64,000 nt of DNA, taken from JAVBWI01 sp036677445 (GTDB lineage: Bacteria; Bacillota; Clostridia; Christensenellales; CAG-138). Under the pieces are notes generated by a model. That model worked only from the letters and a program-made list of their open reading frames with translations, made no database searches and was not told the DNA's origin. Of the stretch, positions 49,775 through 58,463 are shown piece by piece; the stretch's first letter is position 1, and each line of letters opens with the position of its first letter. A program made the position numbers and the translations under genes. Location of the stretch: contig JAVBWI010000023.1 in assembly GCA_036677445.1 (NCBI GenBank), positions 124,001 to 188,000 on the forward strand, read 5' to 3'.

Positions 49775-52237
49775 TTAGCGTGTCGCTTTAAATCTTTTTA
49801 ACCGTAACGCGTTGGTCAGCACCGATACCGAGCTTAAGCTCATGGCGGCAGCGGCGAATATGGGGTTCAACAGGGGGCCGCCGAACAGATGCAGCACGCC
49901 CGCCGCAATGGGGATGCCGATGACGTTATATCCGAACGCCCAGAACAAATTCTGTTTGATGTTGCGGATGGTTCGTTTACTCAGATGGATAGCCGTGGGC
50001 ACATCCATCAGATCCGAACGCATCAGCACGATATCCGCGCTTTCCATGGCCACATCTGTTCCGGAGCCGATGGCGATGCCGATATCGGCCTGCGCGAGCG
50101 CGGGAGCGTCGTTGATGCCGTCGCCCACCATAGCGACCTTATGGCCCTCGTTCTGCAGCTTCTTGACCTCGTTGGATTTATCCTGCGGCAGCACCTCGGC
50201 CAATACCCGGTCGATACCCACCTGCCGCGCGATGGCCGCAGCGGTCTTTTTGTTGTCGCCCGTGATCATGGCGACCTGTATGCCCATCTTATGCAGGCTT
50301 TCAATGGCGGCGCGGCTAGATTGCTTGACGACGTCCGCCACGGCGATGATGCCGGCAATTTTCTCGTCGAGCGCCACGTACATCGGCGTCTTGCCTTCCT
50401 CCGCCAGCCGGTCGGATGCGGCTTCCAGTTCTGACAGGGAGATGCCCCGTTCATCCATCAGCTTCCGGTTGCCCGCCAGCACCGTCTGACCATTGATGCG
50501 GGCTTGTATGCCGCGCCCAGTAAGCGCTTCAAACCCTTCCACCGCGAGCAACTGCAGGCCCTTTTCCTGCGCGCCCAGCACAATCGCCTGCCCCAATGGA
50601 TGCTCGGAGCCTTTTTCCGCCGAAGCTGTGATCTGCAGCAGATCGTCCGCCGGTATACCGGCGGTCAGCACATCCGTCACGGTGGGTTTGCCTTCCGTGA
50701 TCGTACCGGTCTTGTCGAACACGATGGTATTGATCTTGTGCGCGGTTTCCAGCGCCTCGCCGCCCTTTATGAGTATGCCGTTCTCCGCGCCCTTGCCGGT
50801 GCCTACCATGATGGCCGTAGGCGTCGCCAACCCAAGCGCGCAGGGGCAGGCGATGACCAGCACCGAAATGAATATGGTCAGCGCGAACTCGAGATCCCGT
50901 ACGCCGAAATACCACGCGACGCCCGCGAGAACCGCAATGATGCACACGATGGGCACGAAATATCCGGATACGATATCCGCCATCTGGGCGATAGGGGCTT
51001 TGGAGCCTTGCGCGTCCTCCACCAGCTTGATGATCTGCGCGAGCGCGGTGTCGCTGCCGATTTTCTCCGCCCGGAACCGGATTACACCGTTTGTGTTGAT
51101 GGAAGCGGCATACACGCTGTCCCCCGCTTTTTTATCCACCGGCATGCTTTCGCCGGTCAGCATCGATTCGTCAATGGCGGTGTGGCCTTCGAGCACCGTG
51201 CCGTCCACCGGTATTTTCGCGCCGGGCTTTACGACAATAACGTCGCCGATCTCCACTTCATCGATGGGGATCTCTTTTTCCAAACCGTTCTCTATGATGA
51301 TCGCCGTTTTAGGCGCAAGCCCCATCAGCTTTTTAATGGCCTCGCTCGTACGCCCCTTGGATACGGCCTCCAGCGATTTGCCCAGCAGAATGAGCGTAAT
51401 AATGACGCCCGCCGTTTCAAAATAAAGCGACTCCACGGCTCCAAACGCCCCGTTTGCGATCTGCCACACATTGTATGCGCTGTAGAGGAACGCGGCCGTC
51501 GTGCCTATGGCAATGAGCGAATCCATATTCGGGCTGCGCTGTACGAGCGCCTTAAACCCGTTTGTATAAAACTTGTAGCCTACGCCAATGACGGGCAGCA
51601 CCAGCAAAAGCTCCGCCAGGGCATAGATCAGGGGATAGTTCATCGGGTCAAGTGCGCCGGGGAAAGGCAGCCGCACGAACGTGATCATGGGCGCCATCGC
51701 GATATAGAGAAGCGGCAGGGAAAACACGGCGGAAACAATGAATTTTGTCCACAGCGTGCGAATCTCCTTTTGCTTGCGCGCCCGGTCTTCATCCGAAGCC
51801 GTGGTTTTTGTGACTTCAAGCGCCTTATACCCCGCCTTTTCGATTGCCTCCCGTATGGCGGAGACCCGTATCTGCCGCGGGTCATACGCAATAGTTGCTT
51901 TTTCCGTAGCAAGGTTGACCGAAGCGCTCGCCACGCCGTCGAGCTTACGGATGGATTTTTCCACGCGCTGCGCGCAGGCCGCGCAGGTCATGCCGCCAAT
52001 GGGTATGGTGACATTGCTGTGCGCCTGCTTTTCCATCACTTCGTATCCGATTTTCGATACGGCCTCCTGAATGGAAGAAAGCGGGAGGATGTCGGCGTCA
52101 TATTCTACAAACAGCTTTTCGCTGGCCAGATTAACACTGGCCTGCCCAATTCCGGGAAGCTTGCGCACGGTTTTTTCAATCCGCTGCGCGCAGGCCGCGC
52201 AAGTCATGCCCCGAATGCTTAACACTTTACTTTCCAT
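49775..52237 (-). CDS. copA: Copper-exporting P1B-type ATPase CopA
   Basis: An 820-residue P-type ATPase with two N-terminal HMA domains (GMTCAAC at 10-16 and 82-88), eight predicted helices, the transmembrane metal site VIACPCALGLATP, phosphorylation motif FDKTGTITEG, SEHPLGQAI (the HP motif) and hinge GDGINDAPALAQADIG. It exports Cu(I) from the cytoplasm. The following small lipoprotein and CopZ genes are co-transcribed. A divergent HxlR regulator shares the upstream region. Confidence 0.96.
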   Translation of the reverse strand: MESKVLSIRGMTCAACAQRIEKTVRKLPGIGQASVNLASEKLFVEYDADILPLSSIQEAVSKIGYEVMEKQAHSNVTIPIGGMTCAACAQRVEKSIRKLDGVASASVNLATEKATIAYDPRQIRVSAIREAIEKAGYKALEVTKTTASDEDRARKQKEIRTLWTKFIVSAVFSLPLLYIAMAPMITFVRLPFPGALDPMNYPLIYALAELLLVLPVIGVGYKFYTNGFKALVQRSPNMDSLIAIGTTAAFLYSAYNVWQIANGAFGAVESLYFETAGVIITLILLGKSLEAVSKGRTSEAIKKLMGLAPKTAIIIENGLEKEIPIDEVEIGDVIVVKPGAKIPVDGTVLEGHTAIDESMLTGESMPVDKKAGDSVYAASINTNGVIRFRAEKIGSDTALAQIIKLVEDAQGSKAPIAQMADIVSGYFVPIVCIIAVLAGVAWYFGVRDLEFALTIFISVLVIACPCALGLATPTAIMVGTGKGAENGILIKGGEALETAHKINTIVFDKTGTITEGKPTVTDVLTAGIPADDLLQITASAEKGSEHPLGQAIVLGAQEKGLQLLAVEGFEALTGRGIQARINGQTVLAGNRKLMDERGISLSELEAASDRLAEEGKTPMYVALDEKIAGIIAVADVVKQSSRAAIESLHKMGIQVAMITGDNKKTAAAIARQVGIDRVLAEVLPQDKSNEVKKLQNEGHKVAMVGDGINDAPALAQADIGIAIGSGTDVAMESADIVLMRSDLMDVPTAIHLSKRTIRNIKQNLFWAFGYNVIGIPIAAGVLHLFGGPLLNPIFAAAAMSLSSVSVLTNALRLKRFKATR

Positions 52238-52301
52238 ATTGTGGACCCCCTTTTTTTCACTGGCAGCTCTGCCCTTGACGGACGATCGAGCTTATGCTAT
52301 T

Positions 52302-52329
52302 ATTCTAACAGTAACAGTAATAAAAACAA
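52302..52329 (-). promoter_or_regulatory. Promoter of copA
   Basis: On the minus strand TTGTTT (52329-52324), a 16-bp spacer and TAGAAT (52307-52302); the spacer holds a TTACTG direct repeat. Confidence 0.55.
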
Positions 52330-52348
52330 GTACGCACTATATTGTGCT

Positions 52349-52370
52349 ATACTATCCAAAACGATAGTAT
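52349..52370. promoter_or_regulatory. Perfect palindromic operator between copA and the HxlR gene
   Basis: ATACTATC, six bases CAAAAC, then GATAGTAT: an exact 8+8 inverted repeat. It overlaps a TATACT -10-like hexamer for the regulator gene and lies 20 bases upstream of the copA -35. Confidence 0.7.
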
Positions 52371-52385
52371 GAAGGGAGGCAAATA

Positions 52386-52748
52386 ATGAACTGCCATCAT
52401 AGCGGCCTGGACTGCCCGGTTGACGCAACGCTTCGCCTGATAGGCGGAAAATACAAGTCCCTGATATTATGGCACCTGGTCAATGGTACGCTGCGCCACG
52501 GGGAGATTCAAAAGCTTATTCCCAAGGCAACGCCGAAAATGCTGACCCAGCAGCTGCGCGAGCTGGAAGCCGACAATTTGCTTATTCGTACGGTTTATCC
52601 CGTCGTACCGCCAAAGGTGGAATATTCTTTGACGGAGTTCGGCCGAAGCCTGAAGCCCATTTTATCCGCCATGTACGAATGGGGCGCGGGTTACATGCGG
52701 GATAACGGCATGCAGGCGAGCTGCTCCATGACCATACACGCAAATTGA
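52386..52748 (+). CDS. HxlR family transcriptional regulator
   Basis: A 120-residue winged-helix protein of the HxlR/YodB/HypR family: CPVDATLRLIGGKYKSLILWHL, then TPKMLTQQLRELEADNLLIRTVYPVVPPKVEYSLTEFG. Three Cys are near the termini (Cys3, Cys10, Cys112); YodB and HypR use an N-terminal Cys for thiol-based sensing of quinones or disulfide stress, so redox or copper sensing is plausible. GGGAGG precedes the ATG. It probably binds the palindrome just upstream and controls copA divergently; that is inference. Confidence 0.9.
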   Translation: MNCHHSGLDCPVDATLRLIGGKYKSLILWHLVNGTLRHGEIQKLIPKATPKMLTQQLRELEADNLLIRTVYPVVPPKVEYSLTEFGRSLKPILSAMYEWGAGYMRDNGMQASCSMTIHAN

Positions 52749-52816
52749 GCCTGCCGCATGCGGAGCCGCATGTCCTAAAGTGCCGTGTGTATCTTCGCCA
52801 TGTATAATAAAATTAT

Positions 52817-52863
52817 CTCCCGGTTGTTTCATCCGTATCCGATGAAACAACCGGGAGCTTTTT
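52817..52863 (+). terminator. Strong terminator after the HxlR gene
   Basis: A perfect 17-bp stem (52817-52833 with 52841-52857) and loop CGTATCC, followed by CTTTTTA. A second smaller stem, TTAGGATC/GATCCTAA, follows at about 52873-52893. Confidence 0.88.
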
Positions 52864-52924
52864 AGTGGATTCTTAGGATCTTTACGATCCTAAACGAAGG
52901 TTCGGAATCAGCGCTTCCAATGCA

Positions 52925-54793
52925 TCAATGGCAGCTTGCGCCGCCGCTCTCGTCAAAATAAGAGGACGGCCAGATCATGGTCTCATAGCTCGCCGCTTCC
53001 TCTTTGATGGCTTCTATATCGATGTCCCCGATATCCTCCACCACCTTTACATACCCATAGAACGCGTTGTCTTGGGTGGAGAAATCAAAGCTTTCCGCCG
53101 GATACAGATATAACGCGGTTTCGCCTTGCTGCATGGGAAACTGCGTGTAGTAAACAGGGAAAAGCAGCGATGCGTTTCCGGGACGGGAGGAATTGTTGAC
53201 GACTGTCCATTCGGTGTCCACACCCGCCTGGAGAACAACGATGGCAGGCTCTATGCCGTTATCCGTCAGCTCGATTTCCACCGTCTGCAAGCCGTCTTCA
53301 ATCTTCCCTACCGCCACGGCATCGGTGAAAATACGGACTCCCGCAGAGACGGGTTCGGTCAGTTCCGCTGCCGCGTTGTTGCCATCCTGCACGGGCGCGG
53401 TGCTTTCCGGCGCGGAGGCGGCGGGCGTTTCCTCCCCCGCTTCCACCACGTTGATGGAGCTTCGGATCATGCCCATCCAGCAACTGTACGGGAATTTTCC
53501 TGCTTCTGTCGGCGTGAACTCAATAATGTTATCCCCGGGTTCAAACTTGTGCTCAATGTTATATTCCGGAATAATGAACCGGTTGTTGCAGCCGTTAATG
53601 CTCCCTTCCGGCGCGTTGATGGTCCATTTGACGGGCGTGCCCGCCTGTACGGTAATGGCCGGATATTTGCCCGACGCAAGCGTGGAATTTACGACCTGCA
53701 CGCCGTTTTCAACCGTTACGCCCGTATCGCCGCTCTGCGCGGGGTTTTGCACGCCTTCCTGCGCGCTTTGGGGCAACAGAGAAGGCAGTGAGAATCCGGA
53801 TAAGCTCCAGCCCTGTGTGAACATGGACATACCGAGCACCACCACCAGCACAGCGCCCACCGCCATGACCTTGTGCGTAAACTTTTTGCTTAAAACGGAG
53901 CTGAGCGCGCCAAGGCCGAACATCAGAGGGACCGTCCCCAAGCTGAAGAGCAGCATGGACAGCGCGCCTTTTATGGGGCTCGCGGTGGAAAGCGCGTAAA
54001 GCTGCATGGCCTGCAGCGGGCCGCAGGGCATCAGGCCGTTCAAAAGGCCCACGTACAGCGGGCTGTTGCTGCCCGCCTTCTGTTTGTTGATGCCGCGCGC
54101 AAACGCCCTGGGCATCCTCGGCGTCAGTTTTCGCAGCCAGGGGAATATGCCAAGCATGTTCAGGCCCATTATCACCATGAATACGCCCGCAAGAAGCTGC
54201 ACGATACCCTTCAATGCGCCGGAAAAACTGACCACGGAGCCCAAAGCGCCTACGATCGCGCCAACAGCCGTATAAGAAATCACCCGGCCAAGGTTATAAA
54301 GAAAACTTGGCCTTAAGGCGGCGAACTTATTTGGGCTGTTTACGTCAGGCTGGGGAATACACTGGGATAAATTGATGCCGCCGCACATCGCGATACAGTG
54401 CACGGAGGTCACCAAACCGATGACAAACAGCATCCCGTACCCCATGCCTTCTTCCGCCAGCGGAAACGCATTGAATAGCTGTGTAAAGCCGAATTGCTGC
54501 AGAAGTACGTAGAGCGCGACGGCGATAATGAGTATACCAAGCAGGCGGGTTTTACTTGGCTCCCGCCGCTCACCGGTGAGCACCTGATAATCGAGCTTCT
54601 CTATGGCGGCGGCGATCTCCTTAATAGAGATCACGTCCGCATCGTAGGTAACGAGAGCGGTTCCCGCGCTGTAGCTCACCTGTGCGTTTTCAACGCCGAA
54701 GGTATTTCGAAGCTTCCTTTCAATCTTGTTTTGGCAGCTCACGCATGTCATGCCGCCGATGCGCAGCTTTTGGGTCCTTACGCTGGCCTTCAT
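52925..54793 (-). CDS. HMA - TauE/SafE-like (COG2836) - cupredoxin fusion, copper handling
   Basis: A 622-residue membrane protein. Domains in order: HMA (about 10-70; IGGMTCVSCQNKIE); a six-helix COG2836 domain (about 80-320) with SVHCIAMCGGINLSQC and LNGLMPCGPLQAMQLYA; an external cupredoxin-like domain (about 350-440; TPVKWTINAP, PYSCWMGM with Cys and Met); and a second cupredoxin-like region (about 460-590), ending GGASCH. The ATG at 54793 follows GGAGG; the ATG at 54808 overlaps that site. It probably moves or loads Cu(I) across the membrane, in parallel with CopA. Confidence 0.85.
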   Translation of the reverse strand: MKASVRTQKLRIGGMTCVSCQNKIERKLRNTFGVENAQVSYSAGTALVTYDADVISIKEIAAAIEKLDYQVLTGERREPSKTRLLGILIIAVALYVLLQQFGFTQLFNAFPLAEEGMGYGMLFVIGLVTSVHCIAMCGGINLSQCIPQPDVNSPNKFAALRPSFLYNLGRVISYTAVGAIVGALGSVVSFSGALKGIVQLLAGVFMVIMGLNMLGIFPWLRKLTPRMPRAFARGINKQKAGSNSPLYVGLLNGLMPCGPLQAMQLYALSTASPIKGALSMLLFSLGTVPLMFGLGALSSVLSKKFTHKVMAVGAVLVVVLGMSMFTQGWSLSGFSLPSLLPQSAQEGVQNPAQSGDTGVTVENGVQVVNSTLASGKYPAITVQAGTPVKWTINAPEGSINGCNNRFIIPEYNIEHKFEPGDNIIEFTPTEAGKFPYSCWMGMIRSSINVVEAGEETPAASAPESTAPVQDGNNAAAELTEPVSAGVRIFTDAVAVGKIEDGLQTVEIELTDNGIEPAIVVLQAGVDTEWTVVNNSSRPGNASLLFPVYYTQFPMQQGETALYLYPAESFDFSTQDNAFYGYVKVVEDIGDIDIEAIKEEAASYETMIWPSSYFDESGGASCH

Positions 54794-54880
54794 TCCATCT
54801 ACCTCCATTCACTATTGTCGAACAATACCATGAAAGTTTGTGGAATTTATGAAGGCAGGATAAGAGCCTTTGGCATTTCG

Positions 54881-55612
54881 TCACACTTTTCGGGCAGCCA
54901 CCAATAACATCATCGGGCGGCGCAATTCATCCGTCATGCCGGGTATGGATAAAAACGCTTCGGGCGGCTGCGGCTCCACCAGCGCGGTAAGGGCAAAGCC
55001 GTTTTTCAGAAGGCCGTTTATATAGCTGGCCATCGTCCTGTGGTATTTTACGACAGGTTCGCCAAGAAATATCGCTTCACGCCTGCCCTCCGTAAAGTAC
55101 CTGTCGACGGGCCAATACAGGTGATTGCCGTCCTGATCGTCCATCCACTGCTGCGCACCCTCCGCCGTAAAAACGGGATGCTCCACAGAAAAAACGAATG
55201 CGCCCTCATGCGCAAGCCAGCGATGCACCTTTTTACACAAGCCGCTAAAGTCCTCAGCATAATGGAAGGCCAGGGAGCTGATCACCACGTCAAAGGATTG
55301 TTTTTCAAATTCCGCATCCTCCATGGGCGTTCTTCTGTATTCCACAACGCGGGAAACCGTCTTTTCCCGCGCCATGGCCAGCATTTTTTCGGATATGTCG
55401 ATACCGACGACCCGTTTCGCGCCGTGTTCCGCCGCGTAGATACAATGCCAGCCGTACCCGCAGCCCAAATCCAGCACGCGCTTTCCGGTAAAATCAGGCA
55501 GCAGCTTTCGCAGCGCCTGCCATTCGCCCGCGCTGTCCAAACCGTTTACAGACCGCGGCATCCGGCTGTATTTCGTAAAAAACGACGGATCGTCGTATCT
55601 GTTTTCTTTCAA
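54881..55612 (-). CDS. Class I SAM-dependent methyltransferase
   Basis: A 243-residue methyltransferase. Motif I is KRVLDLGCGYGWHCIYAAE with the acidic motif II GIDISEKML, motif III region FDVVISSLAFHYAED and an HP-containing SVEHPVF. It resembles small UbiE/Trm-like methyltransferases of unknown substrate. I place the start at the TTG at 55612, eight bases after GGGAG, giving the N-terminus MKENRYDDPSFF; the open frame to 55699 has no ribosome binding site. Single gene. Confidence 0.83.
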   Translation of the reverse strand: MKENRYDDPSFFTKYSRMPRSVNGLDSAGEWQALRKLLPDFTGKRVLDLGCGYGWHCIYAAEHGAKRVVGIDISEKMLAMAREKTVSRVVEYRRTPMEDAEFEKQSFDVVISSLAFHYAEDFSGLCKKVHRWLAHEGAFVFSVEHPVFTAEGAQQWMDDQDGNHLYWPVDRYFTEGRREAIFLGEPVVKYHRTMASYINGLLKNGFALTALVEPQPPEAFLSIPGMTDELRRPMMLLVAARKV

Positions 55613-55723
55613 AGTAGGGTCTCCCTCTCCATCATATTGCTTTGAGTGTATACCAAAACGCCGCCCAAAACAAGAAGGGGGGGCATGAAGTTCTATCATC
55701 CCCGCACTTTGAGTCCTTCTGTT

Positions 55724-55752
55724 TTTACAGTCCTTATGATATTCTGTAATAT
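55724..55752 (+). promoter_or_regulatory. Promoter of the nitroreductase gene
   Basis: TTTACA (55724-55729), a 17-bp spacer and TAATAT (55747-55752). Transcription would begin near 55759, after the first ATG of the frame (55756), which bears on the start choice. Confidence 0.6.
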
Positions 55753-55755
55753 AAA

Positions 55756-56370
55756 ATGAAAGTCAGGCAAATAGTAAATTTGATACCAAACGGAGAGAAT
55801 TTCATAATTGCCAATGAAACTTTAAAAATCATTAAGCAGCGCAGAAGCATTCGAAGTTTTAAAGAAGAACAAATTAAAGAGGAAGAGCTGCAGGCGGTAC
55901 TCGAAGCAGGGCTGTACGCGCCGAACGCCGGAAATCAGGCGTGGCATTTTACCGTGGTGCAAAATAAGGAGTTGCTGGACATGCTAAATTTTGCAGCTAA
56001 AGAATCGGCGAAAAATATGGGATTTGCGCATTTAAGGGAACTGGGAAACGATGAGAATTTTCATTGTTTGTACGGCGCGCCCACATTGGTCATCATATCC
56101 GGCAGCGAGCGGGCTCCCATACCTCTTGACGCGGATTGCGCCGCAGCTACCGAAAACCTTCTGCTGGCCGCAGAATCCATCGGGCTCGGGTCGTGCTGGA
56201 TATTCTTTGTATTGATGGCGTTTGATTCCCTGCAAGGCGCCGATTTGCGAAAACAATTGAAAATACCCGAGGGGTATAAGCCTTACTATGCAGCCGTATT
56301 GGGATATAAGGCAGCAGCGTCTGCCAATGTGCCCGACAGGAAGTCCGGCCTCATTACATACATCAGATAA
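55756..56370 (+). CDS. Nitroreductase family protein, start uncertain
   Basis: An FMN-dependent nitroreductase-fold protein. ETLKIIKQRRSIRSFKEEQI is the N-terminal FMN-binding signature, followed by LEAGLYAPNAGNQAWHF and LGSCWIFF. These enzymes reduce nitro groups, quinones or flavins with NAD(P)H. The frame opens at 55756, but that ATG has no ribosome binding site and lies ahead of the predicted transcription start. GGAGAG at 55792 is followed in frame by ATA (55804) and ATT (55807), so a rare start codon giving a protein of about 187 residues is likely. It appears first in an operon with the next two genes. Confidence 0.8.
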   Translation: MKVRQIVNLIPNGENFIIANETLKIIKQRRSIRSFKEEQIKEEELQAVLEAGLYAPNAGNQAWHFTVVQNKELLDMLNFAAKESAKNMGFAHLRELGNDENFHCLYGAPTLVIISGSERAPIPLDADCAAATENLLLAAESIGLGSCWIFFVLMAFDSLQGADLRKQLKIPEGYKPYYAAVLGYKAAASANVPDRKSGLITYIR

Positions 56371-56392
56371 GCCGGAGAAAGCTGGGAATCTT

Positions 56393-56872
56393 ATGGAGCC
56401 AGAGAATGTTTTATCTCAAATAACCTCTTCATTATCGGCAGAGGATAAGACCATTGTAGACAGCCTGCATGAAACGGCGCTCAGCCTTGGATATACGGCA
56501 AAGATTTCCCCCGCCGGAAAGAAGCCTGACGATTGGAAATGCGAATATATCGCAGCAAAGCCGAAACGGGCGCTTTACATTTTGCGCATAACCGGAGAGC
56601 GGTTTTCTATCCGCGCAAAATTGTTTCACATAGCGGAGTACGCCGATGTTTTGGAAAGCTGCACGGAGCATTGCAAAGCTTCATTGCTTTCTTCATCCAA
56701 AAATTGCGGAAGTCATGGCGGCGGCTGCGCCGGACCAATTTCTTTTACGATGGGCGGGAAATCCTATTCCAAGTGCAGACACTTTTTTCTGTTTGCAGAC
56801 ATTGCCCCGGAGGACATGGAAGGCATACGGCGGCTTCTGCAAAATGAAGCCCATTATACAACTAATCTATAA
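56393..56872 (+). CDS. Hypothetical protein with conserved-looking cysteines
   Basis: A 159-residue soluble protein I cannot place. The N-terminal half is mixed alpha/beta (SLHETALSLGYTAKISPAGKK, YIAAKPKRALYILRITGERF). The C-terminal half has CTEHCKASLL, NCGSHGGGCAGPISFTMGGK and KCRHFFLF, five cysteines in two CxxxC-like or Cys/His groups that might bind a metal. GGGAA precedes the ATG at 56393. It lies 22 bases after the nitroreductase and 16 bases before a VOC protein, so it is co-transcribed. Confidence 0.72.
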   Translation: MEPENVLSQITSSLSAEDKTIVDSLHETALSLGYTAKISPAGKKPDDWKCEYIAAKPKRALYILRITGERFSIRAKLFHIAEYADVLESCTEHCKASLLSSSKNCGSHGGGCAGPISFTMGGKSYSKCRHFFLFADIAPEDMEGIRRLLQNEAHYTTNL

Positions 56873-56888
56873 AAGGAGTGTGTTGAAA

Positions 56889-57320
56889 ATGGTCGGAGTC
56901 GAGATCGACATGGTTGTTGCGGACAGCCTGAAAGCATTGGAGTTATACGAAAAAATATTTGACATCGAGCGTGTTGAGGTGTCGAGTTTTCCGAAAGGCG
57001 AGAATGAAGTAATTTTCACCCTCTACGGCGTACGCTTTCACATGTTGGATGAAAACCCGGCATTCCAGCTGAAAGCGCCAAACCCGGACGAACCTAAATC
57101 GATTTGGTTCAACATACTTGTCTCCGACATCAGGGAAACCTTTAAAAAGGCGGTCGGCGCAGGCTGTACCGAGGTGCAGCCGGTAACCGAGCTGCCTGAT
57201 TACGGCGTATCCAACGCCATATTCAGCGATGCTTTCGGCTATGTATGGATGCTGCACCAAATGCATAAAGAGGTAAGTTATGAAGAACGCATACGGCTTT
57301 GGGAGGAAAAAAGGGGTTAG
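56889..57320 (+). CDS. VOC family (glyoxalase/bleomycin-resistance) protein
   Basis: A 143-residue vicinal-oxygen-chelate fold protein: VEIDMVVADSLKALELYEKIF opens the first beta-alpha-beta unit, FTLYGVRFHMLDENP the central part, and IWFNILVSDIRETFKKAVGAGCTEVQ with FGYVWMLHQ the second unit. It is of the PhnB/YdhR-like type with unknown substrate. AAGGAG allows ATG at 56889 or the in-frame TTG/GTG at 56880-56883. Last gene of the nitroreductase operon. Confidence 0.85.
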   Translation: MVGVEIDMVVADSLKALELYEKIFDIERVEVSSFPKGENEVIFTLYGVRFHMLDENPAFQLKAPNPDEPKSIWFNILVSDIRETFKKAVGAGCTEVQPVTELPDYGVSNAIFSDAFGYVWMLHQMHKEVSYEERIRLWEEKRG

Positions 57321-57487
57321 CCGTTGATACATAAGCCAGGCAAATGGCATAAAACAGTCACTTTTTGACCGTCCCTGCAATTTCCGCCAATGGTATATAA
57401 CTTGTAGTCCTGCAATTGGCTCGGCGGTAATATGCTTGTAAACGGAGGGATCCGTTGCCCTTCTTCAAATTGCAGGGAGTATTTAGC

Positions 57488-58315
57488 ATGAAGCGCATTG
57501 CCTTTATTTTGATCGGCTTTTTTTTGCTGGCGTTAACCACCCTGCCCGGATGTGCGGTTGTCGCAACAAATACGCAGCCATATCCGGTTGTTTCGCCCGC
57601 CCCCGCGGCTACCCCCGATATTTCAGATTATTGCGTTCCCGCATATGCAGACAGATATTCAGCCTATGCGGCAAAGAATCCTGAACTGAGCGAGCGGCAA
57701 GTGGTGATCGCGGTCAATCTGAGGCTGGACCATAACAATTATCAGCATGTGGTTCTAGCCGAGGACCCGGACAGTGTTCGGGTGTTTATAAGCAAACACT
57801 ACGGAGTACCCGAAGATTACCGCCCCGATACACTGGTATCCGTGGACAGGAAATATGCGCAATCCGGCGTCACGCTCCGAAAGGATTGTTATGACGCGTT
57901 TTTGGTCATGGCGCGGGATATGGAGAAAGAGGGATTGTCCCTTTACATGAAATCCGGCTATCGCGTCAACCGTAAACGCCGTGATCCCGATAGTTTGTGG
58001 TATGCCTGGCCCGGGCACAGCGAGCATCAAACCGGGCTTGCCTTTGATCTAAGAAAAAAAGGGGTAAGCTACCCCACTTTATCGGAATACCGCTATGAGA
58101 AAACCGAAGAATATGCATGGCTGTGCCAACACGCGCATCGGTATGGCTTTATTCTGAGCTATCCAAAAGATAAGACGGATATCACCGGGATTGGATTTGA
58201 GCCCTGGCATTGGCGTTATGTAGGCGCCGATATTGCCACCGACATGAAACAAAAAGAGTATGAAACCTATCATGAATACTGGGCAACCCATTTTATAATG
58301 TATGTTGTGGATTGA
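57488..58315 (+). CDS. D-Ala-D-Ala carboxypeptidase, VanY/M15B type lipoprotein
   Basis: A 275-residue lipoprotein (lipobox LPGC near residue 22) with a Pro/Ala linker and an M15B peptidase domain. The zinc site is visible: SEHQTGLAFDL (HxxxxxxD) and EPWHWRYVG (third ligand in the WHW). SGYRVNRKR is the substrate-loop region. It trims D-Ala from peptidoglycan stem peptides outside the membrane. GCAGGGAG precedes the ATG at 57488. No vanA/vanH-type genes are near, so it is a housekeeping-type enzyme rather than a resistance operon. Confidence 0.92.
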   Translation: MKRIAFILIGFFLLALTTLPGCAVVATNTQPYPVVSPAPAATPDISDYCVPAYADRYSAYAAKNPELSERQVVIAVNLRLDHNNYQHVVLAEDPDSVRVFISKHYGVPEDYRPDTLVSVDRKYAQSGVTLRKDCYDAFLVMARDMEKEGLSLYMKSGYRVNRKRRDPDSLWYAWPGHSEHQTGLAFDLRKKGVSYPTLSEYRYEKTEEYAWLCQHAHRYGFILSYPKDKTDITGIGFEPWHWRYVGADIATDMKQKEYETYHEYWATHFIMYVVD

Positions 58316-58463
58316 TGGCTAACAAGAAAACAAAGGAACGACTTCATCAATATTCTGGTAATTATTTCCGTGAGGGCTGTGGTATATTACAGCCGAATGC
58401 GCTTGCATGTTTCATAATGTCAAAATATAATAATTGCATAATGGACAGACAGGAGGAGGCAGC

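Noticed and set aside
50504..52222. 572-codon plus-strand open frame
   Set aside because: Antisense to copA in full, with His/Arg-rich shadow composition and no ribosome binding site or family motif.
57488..58315. Vancomycin resistance VanY
   Set aside because: The peptidase family is the same, but no vanA, vanH, vanX or two-component genes are near; a routine carboxypeptidase is more likely.
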